A DNA stretch of 64,000 nt from Cryobacterium inferilacus. Its GTDB lineage: Bacteria; Actinomycetota; Actinomycetes; Actinomycetales; Microbacteriaceae. Shown here piece after piece: positions 1-8,651 of this stretch. Below the pieces are notes generated by a model, which saw only the letters and a program-made list of their open reading frames with translations, had not been told where the DNA came from and made no database searches. Both the position numbers and the translations under genes were made by a program. Positions within the stretch are counted from its first letter, which is position 1. Each line of letters begins with the position of its first letter. The stretch is from the NCBI RefSeq assembly GCF_019599185.1, contig NZ_JAIEUL010000007.1, positions 62,001-126,000 of the forward strand, read 5' to 3'.

Positions 1-535
1 CGGTGGTAGACCTACGCTCGGCGGTCGCCGCGGCCGACCGGGCCCTGGCCGTCGACCGCACAGGCCGCACCCCACCACTCACCGACCGGGCGGCCCTGCT
101 CGAGACCTGGCAACGGATGCTGCCCTTCCGGGGATCCGTGCGGGCGCGCACGGTGATCGACTTCGCCACGGATCTCTCCGGATCCCCGATGAATCGGGCA
201 GCCGCGTCTCGATCGCGCTGGCCGGATTGCCCGATCCGCTGCTCCAGTACCGATTCGTCGTCGACGATCGGGAGGTGTACACCGACTTCTTCTGGCCGTC
301 CAGACGCGGCGTGGGCGAGAGCGACGGTCGGGTGAAGTACTTCGACCCCGTCATGCTCGCCGGGCGCACACCGGCTGAGGTGGTCTACGAGGAGAAGCTG
401 CGTGAGGACGCCATCCGACGCCAGGTCACCGGCTTTGTGCGGTGGGACCACAGCACGGGCATGAGTGTGCCCCGCCTGACGGCCCGCCTCGCCGTGCTGG
501 GCCTTGAGCCTGGCCGTCCGCGTCTGATGGGCTGA
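1..535 (+). pseudogene. AbiEi/DUF559-like protein, 5'-truncated and frameshifted
   Basis: The window opens inside this gene. Frame 3 codes from the first bases to about position 188. The protein then continues in another frame to the stop at 533-535, with a natural join where ...LSGSP meets DESGSRVSIALAGLPDPLLQYRF. The break lies at a run of four C (184-187); a fifth C would restore one reading frame. The C-terminal block (EEKLREDAIRRQVTGFVRW) resembles the tails of actinobacterial proteins annotated as AbiEi-like antitoxin or DUF559/endonuclease-like; this is from memory of the family and only moderately sure. Either a real pseudogene or a one-base homopolymer sequencing error. No toxin gene lies beside it downstream. 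Confidence 0.5.
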
Positions 536-617
536 GGCCTTGGACACCGCGGCAACGGCGATGCGGGTGCCCGTCGGAGCGGAACCCCACAGAGCCGGCC
601 GGAGGGGCGCAGGGGCG

Positions 618-1061
618 CTAGGAGGCCGACTTCTCCAGGGCCATCGCGGTGCGGAGCGCACCGCGGGCACGGCGGCGGTCGCCGGAGGCGTCGTAGGCGA
701 GCCCCAACCGGAACCAGGCGCGCCAGTCCTCCGGGGCGGCATCCACGGCATCACGGAACTCGGGGAACTGCGCGTCGGCGGCCTCCCGGTACGGTCGCCC
801 GCTCGGCCGGGTCGGCAGATCGTCGATGGGCAGTGCGCCCTCGGCATCAAGCTGCTTGACCAGGCGTTCGCACCTCGCACCGAACAGAATTTCCCGCACC
901 AGCGCCCAGGCGCCGATGATCGGCAGCACGATGAGCGCGACCCCGATGAGGATGCCTTCGGGTTCGCCGCTCTGCACGAACAGCACCGCACGCCAGCCGA
1001 CGAGCACCAGGTAGAACACCAGCAGAACGGCCATCACGACAACGGCGATGCGACCCTTCAT
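618..1061 (-). CDS. Small membrane protein with TPR-like tail, downstream of dapB
   Basis: 147 residues. Two hydrophobic segments (about residues 5-26 and 36-58) are followed by a soluble tail. Its last part, EDWRAWFRLGLAYDASGDRRRARGALRTAMALEKSA, has the look of one tetratricopeptide-type helix pair. The ATG at 1061 overlaps the dapB stop by four bases (ATGA), so the two are co-transcribed and probably translationally coupled. Small proteins of this kind often follow dapB in Microbacteriaceae, from memory. No enzymatic motif is visible and the function is unknown; a membrane-anchored protein-interaction role is only a guess. Confidence 0.8.
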   Translation of the reverse strand: MKGRIAVVVMAVLLVFYLVLVGWRAVLFVQSGEPEGILIGVALIVLPIIGAWALVREILFGARCERLVKQLDAEGALPIDDLPTRPSGRPYREAADAQFPEFRDAVDAAPEDWRAWFRLGLAYDASGDRRRARGALRTAMALEKSAS

Positions 1062-1873
1062 TCGCCGGGCTCCATCTCTGCCTCTTCCGGCCGGGCCGGA
1101 GGCACCGGTTGCGCCGGCGCTGCGTCGGCAGTCTCGCCGCCCAGTCCGAGGTCGATGAGCCGGTCGAGGCCGACGGTGACGCCGACACAGTCCCGGGTGG
1201 CGGCCAGGGCCACGAGGATGCCGCGCTCGTACGCATCCGCTGAGAGCGTGTTGTGGGTGATGGTGAGGGTCTCCCCCGCGCCGCCGAAGATCACGTCTTG
1301 GCGTGCGAGCACCCCGGCCAGACGCAGGCTGTGCACGGGCACGGTGGCCACCTGCTGGCCGCGGGCACGCTGGTCGATGTACGGTGCGGCGACTGGGCCG
1401 AGGCCGGCCCTGGCGGCCGCCATCAGCTCGGCGGTGCGCACCGCGGTTCCCGACGGGGAATCGACCTTGGCGGCCTGGTGCGCCTCGACGATCTCGACCG
1501 AGTCGAAGAACCGGGCGGCGAGGGCCGCGAACGCCGTGCCCAGCACCGATCCGAGCGAGAAATTGGGGATGATGACGACGCCGACGTCGCTGCGCCCCTT
1601 GAGCTTGTGACCGAGCGCGTCGATGCGGGCCTGGGACCAGCCGGACGTGCCCACCAGCACCCGGATGCCGTTGTCGAGCGCGAAGTCGACGACACCCTGG
1701 CTGACCGACGGCATCGTGAGGTCGATCGTAATGTCGGCGCCGAGCATCTCGCTCAGTTCGCTGGCCGAGTTGAGTCTGGCGACCACCTCGTAGCCCGGTT
1801 CTTTCTCGACCAGGTCGCAGACCAGGCGCCCCATCTTGCCCGTTGCGCCGACGATGGCCACCCGTGTTGTCAT
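1058..1873 (-). CDS. dapB: 4-hydroxy-tetrahydrodipicolinate reductase
   Basis: 271 residues. DapB reduces the product of DapA with NAD(P)H to tetrahydrodipicolinate, on the way to lysine and the diaminopimelate or lysine of peptidoglycan. The N-terminal Rossmann motif VAIVGATGKMGRLV is clear (residues 5-18), and the central VEAHQAAKVDSPSGTA matches the family signature E-x-H-x(3)-K-x-D-x-PSGTA. The C-terminus has a short Pro/Ala/Glu-rich tail. In many actinobacteria dapB follows rpsO-pnp-M16 peptidase. Those genes are here on the same strand and in the same order, but the nearest, the M16 peptidase, is 14 kb away (16033-17397), separated by the glycan island. Confidence 0.97.
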   Translation of the reverse strand: MTTRVAIVGATGKMGRLVCDLVEKEPGYEVVARLNSASELSEMLGADITIDLTMPSVSQGVVDFALDNGIRVLVGTSGWSQARIDALGHKLKGRSDVGVVIIPNFSLGSVLGTAFAALAARFFDSVEIVEAHQAAKVDSPSGTAVRTAELMAAARAGLGPVAAPYIDQRARGQQVATVPVHSLRLAGVLARQDVIFGGAGETLTITHNTLSADAYERGILVALAATRDCVGVTVGLDRLIDLGLGGETADAAPAQPVPPARPEEAEMEPGE

Positions 1874-2094
1874 ACGGCCAATCTACCAAGCGGCAGGAGC
1901 GGTTTCGCCGGCGCGCGGCCGATGCGACGTCGACAGCCCAGCTGCTGCGAGCCCGGCGCGGCCCGACGACGACGCCCCCGGGTTGAGAAGGCCGAGAACC
2001 GGTGCTTCTATCTGTCGGGTAACACTGCAATGTCCCCAGTCCCAGCGCAGAAGTTCGATGGCGCTTTCCGCACCGAGCCGGAAGAGGTGTCAAC

Positions 2095-3045
2095 GTGGCC
2101 GATCCATCCGCCGGAAACGTGCCCGGCCAGCCGGGAGATCGGTCTGCATCCCGCCGCCGGGAAGAGGATGAACTCAGGCGACTGCGCACCGCGGCCCTGT
2201 TCGCCGCCGCGGCCGACTCCTCGGCGGAGGCCCGGCTCGGCATCCACCAGCGGATCGTGCTCGACCACCTCGAGATCGCCGAGATCGTGGCGAAGCGTTA
2301 CGCCGGCCCGCGCTCGGACTGGAGCGACCTGAAACAGGTGGCGAGCCTGGGCCTGATCAAGGCCGTCAAGGGCTTCGACCTGGCCAAGGGCAGTGACTTT
2401 GTCGCCTACTGTGTGCCCACCATCGCCGGCGAGGTGAAGCGTCACCTCCGTGATCACGGCTGGTTCGTGAGGCCACCACGCGCGGTGCAGGACCTCCGCG
2501 CCCGAATCACCGAAGAGAGCCAGAGTCTGGCGCAGGCCCTCGGCCGCGAGCCATCCTCTCGCGACCTGGCCAGCGCACTGTCGGTGAGGGTGGGCCAGGT
2601 CACGGAGGCGCTGCAGAGCGAGGGCAGCCTGCGACCGGTGTCGCTGGACATCGGCCCGGACGCCGACGGTGACGACCTCGCGCACCCGCGCTCCCTGCTG
2701 GCCGTGCTCGCCAGCGATGACGCCGTGCTGGAGCAAGCCGAAATGCGGGTGCTCGTGGTGCAGGCCTGCCGGGGGCTCACCGCCCGGGAACGCCACATCG
2801 TGTATCGGCGGTACTTCGAAGACTGGACCCAGGCCCAGATCGCCCTGGAGTTGCGGGTCACCCAGATGCAGGTGTCGCGCCTACTCGGCGGCATCCTGGT
2901 CAAATTGCGTCGGGAGCTGGGCGTGGCGCCAGCACCACCGGCAGCCCCTGATGGGCCCCGGCACGGTCAACGCGGCCGGCCGAGGGACTCGACGGCGGCG
3001 ACCACTTCTGCCGACGTCACGGCCAGGAGCGCCGGGTCCGGCTGA
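2095..3045 (+). CDS. RNA polymerase sigma factor, SigB/SigF family
   Basis: 316 residues from a GTG preceded by GAAGAGG (2081-2087). Region 2 contains DLKQVASLGLIKAVKGFD and the -10-binding stretch FVAYCVPTIAGEVKRHLRDH. Region 3 is VRPPRAVQDLRARI, and region 4 ends with the helix-turn-helix WTQAQIALELRVTQMQVSRLL. This architecture is that of general-stress or alternative sigma factors of the SigB/SigF group. Such factors are usually held by an anti-sigma kinase such as RsbW and an RsbV-like antagonist, but neither flanks this gene. A Pro/Ala/Ser-rich C-terminal extension of about 40 residues overlaps by 79 bases the 3' end of the convergent glycosyltransferase gene. The exact member is not assignable. 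Confidence 0.9.
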   Translation: MADPSAGNVPGQPGDRSASRRREEDELRRLRTAALFAAAADSSAEARLGIHQRIVLDHLEIAEIVAKRYAGPRSDWSDLKQVASLGLIKAVKGFDLAKGSDFVAYCVPTIAGEVKRHLRDHGWFVRPPRAVQDLRARITEESQSLAQALGREPSSRDLASALSVRVGQVTEALQSEGSLRPVSLDIGPDADGDDLAHPRSLLAVLASDDAVLEQAEMRVLVVQACRGLTARERHIVYRRYFEDWTQAQIALELRVTQMQVSRLLGGILVKLRRELGVAPAPPAAPDGPRHGQRGRPRDSTAATTSADVTARSAGSG

Positions 3046-3932
3046 GAGGCGAACGGGTCACCGGTCCGGTGACGGTCGCCGGTCAGGGCGATATGCGGCC
3101 CGTCGGCCGGAGGCCCCCACAGGGACGGCGGCATCGGCCCGAACAGAACCACGGAGGGCGTGCGGTAGGCGCTGGCCAGGTGGGCGGCGCCGGTGTCTGC
3201 GGAGACCACGACGTCGGCATCGGCGATGAGCCCGGCGAACTCGGCCAGGCCAAGGCGCCCTGCGAGATTGGCCCTGCCCGGCAGACCTGCGGCCCGCACG
3301 ACGGCCGCGGCCCTGGTCTGGTCCGCTTCGCTGCCTGTGACCAGCACCTGTCGGCCGTCGTCGGAGAGGGCTCTGGCCACCGCCGCGAAACGGTCGGCCG
3401 GCCACCGCCGGGAGGCGTAAGCCGCGCCCACGTGCACGATTGCCGCTCCGGGCACCACTCCGGGCAGAGCCGGCCGGGCGATCGCCACCTCGGCGGGGTC
3501 CGCAGGCATGCCGTGGGCGTCCATCAGCCGGCTCCATCGAACCCGTTCGTGCAGGCCATCCTGCCAGGTAGGTCCGGCCCAGCCCGGCTCGCGGTGCCCG
3601 ATCTTGCGTCGAGCCGCGAGCGCGTCGAGCAGGCGCGTACTGACCGGACCGCGACCGTGCAGGTTCACCACCACATCGGCCTCTCCGGCGCGCATTTTGA
3701 TCGGCGCCTGAATTCCAGATGTCGGCAGCACAGCGTGGATACCCCCGATCAGGTCCACCACGGGCTCGAGCCAATCGGGCGTCGCGAGCACCAGCCGATG
3801 TTCCGGACAGTTCCTGTTCAGCGCGCGGAAGGCCGGCACCGCGGTCAGCAGGTCCCCGAGGCCCAGGGCGCGCAACACCAGGAGCACAGGTCGGCCCGGA
3901 TCAGCCGGCGGGCCTGCGGATGCATCTGGCAT
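2967..3932 (-). CDS. Glycosyltransferase family 9 (heptosyltransferase-like)
   Basis: 321 residues from the ATG at 3932. An in-frame ATG further upstream would run into the divergent gmhB and is less likely. The N-terminus has the GT9 pattern RALGLGDLLTAVPAFRAL. The C-terminal half has the nucleotide-sugar binding stretch VSADTGAAHLASAYRTPSVVLFGP, typical of WaaC/WaaF-type ADP-heptose transferases. It faces the gmhB operon across an 85-base gap and its 3' end overlaps the sigma factor gene. With heptose-synthesis genes next door, transfer of a heptose from ADP-heptose onto a surface glycan is the natural reading. The acceptor is unknown. Confidence 0.87.
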   Translation of the reverse strand: MPDASAGPPADPGRPVLLVLRALGLGDLLTAVPAFRALNRNCPEHRLVLATPDWLEPVVDLIGGIHAVLPTSGIQAPIKMRAGEADVVVNLHGRGPVSTRLLDALAARRKIGHREPGWAGPTWQDGLHERVRWSRLMDAHGMPADPAEVAIARPALPGVVPGAAIVHVGAAYASRRWPADRFAAVARALSDDGRQVLVTGSEADQTRAAAVVRAAGLPGRANLAGRLGLAEFAGLIADADVVVSADTGAAHLASAYRTPSVVLFGPMPPSLWGPPADGPHIALTGDRHRTGDPFASQPDPALLAVTSAEVVAAVESLGRPR

Positions 3933-4017
3933 GCCACCACCATGGCAGCGTTCGGCCGTCACGCCAGTACGGTCCGGCGGACGTTTAGCCCGGCTCCGCC
4001 GGGGGAACAGGTTCACC

Positions 4018-4572
4018 ATGACCGAGGCAGGATTCGCAGGCACCCGTGCTGTGCTCTTCGACAGGGACGGCACTGTGGTGGTCGATGTGCCCTACAACAC
4101 AGATCCCGGCAGGGTCGAGCCGATGCCGACGGCGATCCCGGCCGTGAGGTTGTTGCGCAAATGCGGGCTGCTGGCCGGTATCGTCACGAACCAGTCCGGC
4201 GTGGCCCGCGGCCTGATCAGCCATGAGGACTCAGACAGGGTCAACCGGCGCGTCGATGAGATCTTCGGTGGCTTCGACGTGTGGTGCGTCTGTCCACATG
4301 CACCGGAGGAACACTGTTCCTGCCGCAAGCCCAAGCCAGGACTGATCCTGCGCGCGGCCGACCGGCTCGGGCTCAGCCCTGCTCAGGTGGTAGTGATCGG
4401 CGACATCGGCTCCGATGTCGATGCCGCCACGGCCGCCGGTGCCCGGTCCATCCTGGTGCCTACCCCGCACACCCGCTTCGGCGAGATCTTGGGGGCGCCT
4501 GTCGTCGCGCCGGACCTTTTCGCCGCCGTCGACGAGCTCCTCGCCGACCTGCCCTGCAGGAGACGGACGTGA
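4018..4572 (+). CDS. gmhB: D-glycero-D-manno-heptose 1,7-bisphosphate 7-phosphatase-like HAD enzyme
   Basis: 184 residues, the usual GmhB length. The HAD nucleophile motif FDRDGT (Asp15, Asp17) is present, as are the motif II TNQSG and the GmhB zinc cluster CPHAPEEHCSC. The KPKPG lysine and the IGDIGSDVDAA acidic motif are also in place. GmhB removes the C7 phosphate of heptose bisphosphate between the two HldE reactions. The start ATG at 4018 follows a GGGGGAAC ribosome site. It is the first gene of a run (4018-10042) in which every neighbour overlaps by four bases, so all six are probably one transcript with translational coupling. Confidence 0.93.
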   Translation: MTEAGFAGTRAVLFDRDGTVVVDVPYNTDPGRVEPMPTAIPAVRLLRKCGLLAGIVTNQSGVARGLISHEDSDRVNRRVDEIFGGFDVWCVCPHAPEEHCSCRKPKPGLILRAADRLGLSPAQVVVIGDIGSDVDAATAAGARSILVPTPHTRFGEILGAPVVAPDLFAAVDELLADLPCRRRT

Positions 4573-5660
4573 CCCGCCGCGTACTCGTGGCCAGGCTGGA
4601 CAGCCTGGGCGACGTCGTGCTCGCCGGACCCGCCGTGCGGGCCGTCGCGGCAGGCAGGCCGGGCGAAGCCACCGAGGTGTGGCTGTTGTGCGGCCCCCGG
4701 GGAGCCCCGGCCGGTCGGCTCCTGCCGGGCGTGCACGAGGTTCTGACCTGGTCCTGCCCGTGGATAGCAGACCCGGCCCCTGCACCCACGCCGGAGAAGG
4801 TCGACGAGCTGCACGAGCTGGTGCGCTCCTGCGACCCTGACGAGGCGGTGATCCTCACCTCCTTCCACCAGTCGCCGCTCCCCCTGGCCCTGCTGTTGCG
4901 CCTGGCCGGAGTCTCCCCCATCGTCGGCGCGTCAGTGGACTACGCGGGCACTCTCCTGGACCTGCGACTTCGGCCTGGTGATGACTTCCCTGAGGACCAG
5001 CCGGAGGTGCTCAGAGCGTTGCGTATCGTCGCCGCCCTGGGGTACACGCTGCCCTCCGGTGATGACGGCCGTCTGCGCCTGCTGCCGGTTGCCCCGGTTT
5101 CTGCCGCCGGGTCATACCTCGTTGTGCATCCGGGCGCTGACGCGCCGGCGCGAAGCTGGCCGGCCGAGCATTTCAGGGCGCTCGTGGCGATGCTGACGGA
5201 CCGCGGCCTCAGGGTGACCGTGACGGGTGGGCCCGGCGAGAGGGAGCTGACCCGGTTCGTGTGCGGGGTCGACGGCGTCGACCTGGGCGGATGCACGGAC
5301 GCCGCCGAACTGGCCGCGCTGCTGGCCGGTGCGGCCGCCGTGATCACCGGAAACACCGGGCCCGCCCATCTCGCAGCCGCGGTGGGCACGCCCGTTGTCA
5401 GTCTGTTCGCCCCGGTCGTTCCGCTCGTGCGATGGGGACCGTACGGGGTCGATTGTGAGATCCTCGGCGATCAGGATGCGCCCTGCCGTGGCAGCCGTGC
5501 CCGCACCTGTCCGGTGCCCGGGCATCCGTGCCTCACCGGCGTCTCGCCGACGGATGCCGTAGGGGCGACGTTGCGCCTGCTCTCCCGCACCGGACGGCAC
5601 AGCGGGCGGAAGGCCGGTGCGGCGTCGTCGGTCACCACGACCGGAGAGGGGGCGGCATGA
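4569..5660 (+). CDS. Glycosyltransferase family 9 (heptosyltransferase-like)
   Basis: 363 residues from a GTG that overlaps the gmhB stop (GTGA). The N-terminal RRVLVARLDSLGDVVLAGPAVRAV and the C-terminal ITGNTGPAHLAAAVGTPVVSLFAPVVP are hallmark GT9 segments, equivalent to the ADP-heptose binding region of WaaF. The C-terminal part carries several cysteines (CRGSRARTCPVPGHPC), resembling the Cys-rich end of some LPS heptosyltransferase II homologues. Its place immediately after gmhB and upstream of gmhA and hldE argues strongly that the donor is a nucleotide-activated heptose. Confidence 0.92.
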   Translation: MTRRVLVARLDSLGDVVLAGPAVRAVAAGRPGEATEVWLLCGPRGAPAGRLLPGVHEVLTWSCPWIADPAPAPTPEKVDELHELVRSCDPDEAVILTSFHQSPLPLALLLRLAGVSPIVGASVDYAGTLLDLRLRPGDDFPEDQPEVLRALRIVAALGYTLPSGDDGRLRLLPVAPVSAAGSYLVVHPGADAPARSWPAEHFRALVAMLTDRGLRVTVTGGPGERELTRFVCGVDGVDLGGCTDAAELAALLAGAAAVITGNTGPAHLAAAVGTPVVSLFAPVVPLVRWGPYGVDCEILGDQDAPCRGSRARTCPVPGHPCLTGVSPTDAVGATLRLLSRTGRHSGRKAGAASSVTTTGEGAA

Positions 5661-6691
5661 GGATTCTGCTCTGGCACGTGCACGGCACCTGGGCGGATGC
5701 CTTCGTACGGGGCGGGCACGACTACGTGTTCCCGGTGACCCTGCCCGGCGACCCCTGGGGACTCGGCCGCTCCGGTCGCGTCTGGCCGGAGGGTGCCCGC
5801 GAGGTGAACGTGGCGGATCTGCGCAACACCGACGTGGATGCGGTCGTTCTGCAGCGCCCACGGGAAATCGAGCTGTGCACCCGTTGGCTCGGCCGCCGCC
5901 CGGGCCGGGACCTGCCGGCCGTGTTCCTGGAGCACAACACTCCCCGAGCCGACGTGCCCAACACCAGGCATCCGCTCGCGGACCAGAGCGACATCCCTAT
6001 CGTGCACGTGAGCCACTTCAACGACCTCTTCTGGGACTGCGGCCGCGCGCCGACCACGGTCATCGAACACGGCATCATCGACCCCGGCGCGCTCTACACG
6101 GGTGAGCTGCCCCGGATGGCCGCCGTCATCAACGAACCCAATCGGCGGTGGCGCGTCACCGGAACCGACCTGCTCCCCCGGTTCGGCGCCGCGGGCCCCG
6201 TCGACGTCTTCGGGATCCCCGACGGGGCGCTTCCCTCCGGCGGGGTGGAGCACCGCGGCGACCTTCCCACCGGGCGATTGCATGCCGAGCTCGCCAGGCG
6301 CAGGCTGTACCTGCACCCGGCGCGCTGGACCTCGCTCGGCCTGTCGCTCATCGAGGCCATGCAGCTCGCCATGCCCGTGCTCGTCCTCGCCAGCACGGAG
6401 GCGGTCAGGGCCGTTCCGGCCGAAGCGGGTGCCATCTCCACCGACGTCGAGGACCTTCTCGCCGCGGCCCGCGTGTTGTTGGCGGACCCTGATGAGGCCC
6501 GGCGCCGCGGCCTACTGGCGCGGGCTGCGGCGCTGGAGCGTTACGGGCTGCCGACGTTCATCGACCGGTGGGGTGAGGTACTGGGTGAGCTGACCCGGCG
6601 AGCGCGACCCGCCTCTTCGACCGCCGCACCAGACGACACGCCGACGACAGCGCAGACCGCGGCCGCCGGCACAGACGGGAGTCGACGATGA
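5657..6691 (+). CDS. Glycosyltransferase, GT4-like
   Basis: 344 residues. The ATG overlaps the upstream stop (ATGA) and is preceded by GGAGAGGG. The N-terminus (MRILLWHVHGTWADAFVRG) resembles a GT-B fold start. The C-terminal half has the family pattern HPARWTSLGLSLIEAMQLAMPVL, where the Glu is the usual donor-phosphate/ribose contact (E-x7-E region reduced). The last 35 residues are Ala/Thr-rich and probably disordered. The donor and acceptor cannot be read from sequence. As third gene of the heptose operon it most likely extends the same glycan. Confidence 0.82.
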   Translation: MRILLWHVHGTWADAFVRGGHDYVFPVTLPGDPWGLGRSGRVWPEGAREVNVADLRNTDVDAVVLQRPREIELCTRWLGRRPGRDLPAVFLEHNTPRADVPNTRHPLADQSDIPIVHVSHFNDLFWDCGRAPTTVIEHGIIDPGALYTGELPRMAAVINEPNRRWRVTGTDLLPRFGAAGPVDVFGIPDGALPSGGVEHRGDLPTGRLHAELARRRLYLHPARWTSLGLSLIEAMQLAMPVLVLASTEAVRAVPAEAGAISTDVEDLLAAARVLLADPDEARRRGLLARAAALERYGLPTFIDRWGEVLGELTRRARPASSTAAPDDTPTTAQTAAAGTDGSRR

Positions 6692-8016
6692 GAATCGCCC
6701 TGGTATCCGAACACGCGAGTCCTCTCGCCGCGCTCGGCGGCGTGGATGCCGGCGGGCAGAACGTGCATGTCGCCGCCCTCGCCTGCGCACTCGCCAGACT
6801 CGGCCACACCGTGACGGTTTACACGCGCAGGGACGACGATTCCCTGCCCGACCGAGTGGACGCGGCGCCTGGCGTCGAGGTGGTGCACCTGAACGCTGGT
6901 TCACCGGTACCCGTGCCCAAGGACGACCTTCTCCCCTACCTTCCCGAACTGGCCGCCGGCCTCGCCGCCGAATGGGCCCGGACCGCTCCAGACGTCGTGC
7001 ACGCTCACTTCTGGATGTCCGGGCTCATCTGCATTTCCGCGGTTCAGACGGTGGCCGACGCCGGCCGACCCCGCATACCAGTGGTGCAGACCTTCCACGC
7101 GCTCGGTACCGTCAAGCGGCGGTACCAGGGCCCGGACGACACCAGTCCCCGGGAACGGCGCACCCTCGAACCCTGGGTGGGACAGACGGTGGACGCGATA
7201 ATCGCCACCTGCTCCGACGAGGTCACGGAGTTGAGCGCGATGGGGGTGGCCCCGTCGACGGTATCGGTTGTGCCGTGCGGAGTGGACCTGTCCCTGTTCA
7301 GACCGGACGGCCCGCGCGAGCAGGTGCCGGCGACCCGGACCAGGCTCGCCGTCGTCGGCCGCCTCGTGCCGAGGAAGGGTGTGGAGCTGGTGATCGCAGC
7401 CCTGGCCCTGCTCAGGGACGCCGGCAGGGACGACGTCGACCTCCTCATCGTCGGCGGCGGACGTCCCCAGGATGCCATGCACGAGGATCCCGACGGCGTG
7501 CGGCTCCTCGGAGTCGCGGCGGAGCACGGGGTGTCCGGCCAGGTGATCCTGCGCGGCCAGGTGCCGCAGGCTGAGTTGCCGGCCATCCTGCGTTCGGTCG
7601 CCGTCGTCGTCTGCGCTCCCTGGTACGAACCGTTCGGGATCACGCCGCTGGAGGCCATGGCCTGCGGAGTGCCCGTCGTCGTGGCGAAGGTCGGCGGGCT
7701 CACCGACAGCGTCGTCGACGGCGTGACCGGCATCCACGTACCGTCTCGCGACGTGCCCGCCATCGCCGGCGCCGTGCGCAGCCTGCTCGAGGATCCCGAT
7801 CGGGCTGCGGCCCTGGGCCAGGCCGGACGTGCCAGGGTTGCCAACGGCTATTCCTGGGATCGCATCGCAGCGGCCACCGTCGACGTCTACCGCACCGTGC
7901 TCTCCGCGCAGGTGCCGAACGTCACGCCAGGACCCACCGTGACGCCGGCCGCACCGGCCGCTGCGTTCGCTGCTCCACAGGCCTCCGTGGTCACCCGACG
8001 AGAGCGCCGGCCATGA
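6688..8016 (+). CDS. Glycosyltransferase family 4 (sucrose-phosphate-synthase-like)
   Basis: 442 residues. The N-terminus SEHASPLAALGGVDAGGQNVHVA is the glycine-rich acceptor-side loop of GT4 enzymes close to sucrose-phosphate synthase and MshA. The C-terminal domain has VVGRLVPRKGVELVI and the donor-binding EPFGITPLEAMACGVPVV (E-x7-E). Start and stop overlap both neighbours by four bases. The tail after residue 410 is Ala/Pro/Thr-rich. It is not MshA itself, because mycothiol genes are not adjacent and the context is glycan assembly. The sugar transferred is unknown. Confidence 0.9.
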   Translation: MRIALVSEHASPLAALGGVDAGGQNVHVAALACALARLGHTVTVYTRRDDDSLPDRVDAAPGVEVVHLNAGSPVPVPKDDLLPYLPELAAGLAAEWARTAPDVVHAHFWMSGLICISAVQTVADAGRPRIPVVQTFHALGTVKRRYQGPDDTSPRERRTLEPWVGQTVDAIIATCSDEVTELSAMGVAPSTVSVVPCGVDLSLFRPDGPREQVPATRTRLAVVGRLVPRKGVELVIAALALLRDAGRDDVDLLIVGGGRPQDAMHEDPDGVRLLGVAAEHGVSGQVILRGQVPQAELPAILRSVAVVVCAPWYEPFGITPLEAMACGVPVVVAKVGGLTDSVVDGVTGIHVPSRDVPAIAGAVRSLLEDPDRAAALGQAGRARVANGYSWDRIAAATVDVYRTVLSAQVPNVTPGPTVTPAAPAAAFAAPQASVVTRRERRP

Positions 8017-8651
8017 GCCCCCGCCCCTCCACCCAGCCGCGATCGCTGGCGGCAGCGGCTCCCGGCGTCGTTGTCACCGCGCACATCGCGGAGCTTGCCG
8101 CCGTCGCCGCCACCCTCGCCGCGGAGGCCGAGCGGCTCGACGGCTGGGGCCGGGAGCTCTGCCGACGGCTGCTCGCCGGGCACAGGTTGTTGGCCGGAGG
8201 CAACGGCGGCTCCGCTGCCGAGGCCCAACACCTCACGGCCGAATTGGTCGGCCGCTATCAGGGCGAGCGGGCGCCGTTCTCAGCCATCGCCCTGCACGCC
8301 GACACCTCCAGTCTGACCGCCATCGGCAACGACTACGGTTTCGAGGAGATCTTCGCCCGGCAGGTGAGCGCGCACGCCCGCAACGGAGATGTGCTGATCC
8401 TGCTCTCCACCAGTGGCCGCAGTCCCAACCTGGTGCGTGCCGCAGAGGCGGGCCGTGCCGCAGGCGCCGTGGTCTGGGCGCTCACCGGATCGGGTCCGAA
8501 CCCGTTGGCGGACATCGCCGACGACCGGATTCTGCTGCCAGGACCGGCCGCCACCGTGCAGGAGGTGCAGTTGGTCGCGGTGCACGCGCTCTGTCTCGCG
8601 TTCGAGGAACAGCTCGCCCGCAGCCGGTCCGGCACGGGGTGGGCATCATGA
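8013..8651 (+). CDS. gmhA: Sedoheptulose 7-phosphate isomerase-like SIS protein
   Basis: 212 residues with one SIS domain. GGNGGSAAEAQHLTAELVGRY matches the GmhA active-site segment (GNGGS...A-x-H-x(2)-EL-x-GRY), followed by AIALHADTSSLTAIGNDYGFEEIF, also characteristic. LLSTSGRSPN is the sugar-phosphate binding loop. GmhA turns sedoheptulose 7-phosphate into D-glycero-D-manno-heptose 7-phosphate, the first committed heptose step. The Glu near residue 64 and the HALCLAFE helix fit the family. The gene is coupled by four-base overlaps to the GT4 gene before it and hldE after it. Confidence 0.93.
   Translation: MSPRPSTQPRSLAAAAPGVVVTAHIAELAAVAATLAAEAERLDGWGRELCRRLLAGHRLLAGGNGGSAAEAQHLTAELVGRYQGERAPFSAIALHADTSSLTAIGNDYGFEEIFARQVSAHARNGDVLILLSTSGRSPNLVRAAEAGRAAGAVVWALTGSGPNPLADIADDRILLPGPAATVQEVQLVAVHALCLAFEEQLARSRSGTGWAS

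Noticed and set aside
2017..2022. GGGTAA as a SigB/SigF-type -10 before the sigma gene
   Set aside because: No GTTT-like -35 at 12-16 bases upstream could be found.
618..2243. A single 541-codon minus-strand gene
   Set aside because: Only its last 147 codons are a real protein (start 1061); the rest is dapB read in another frame.
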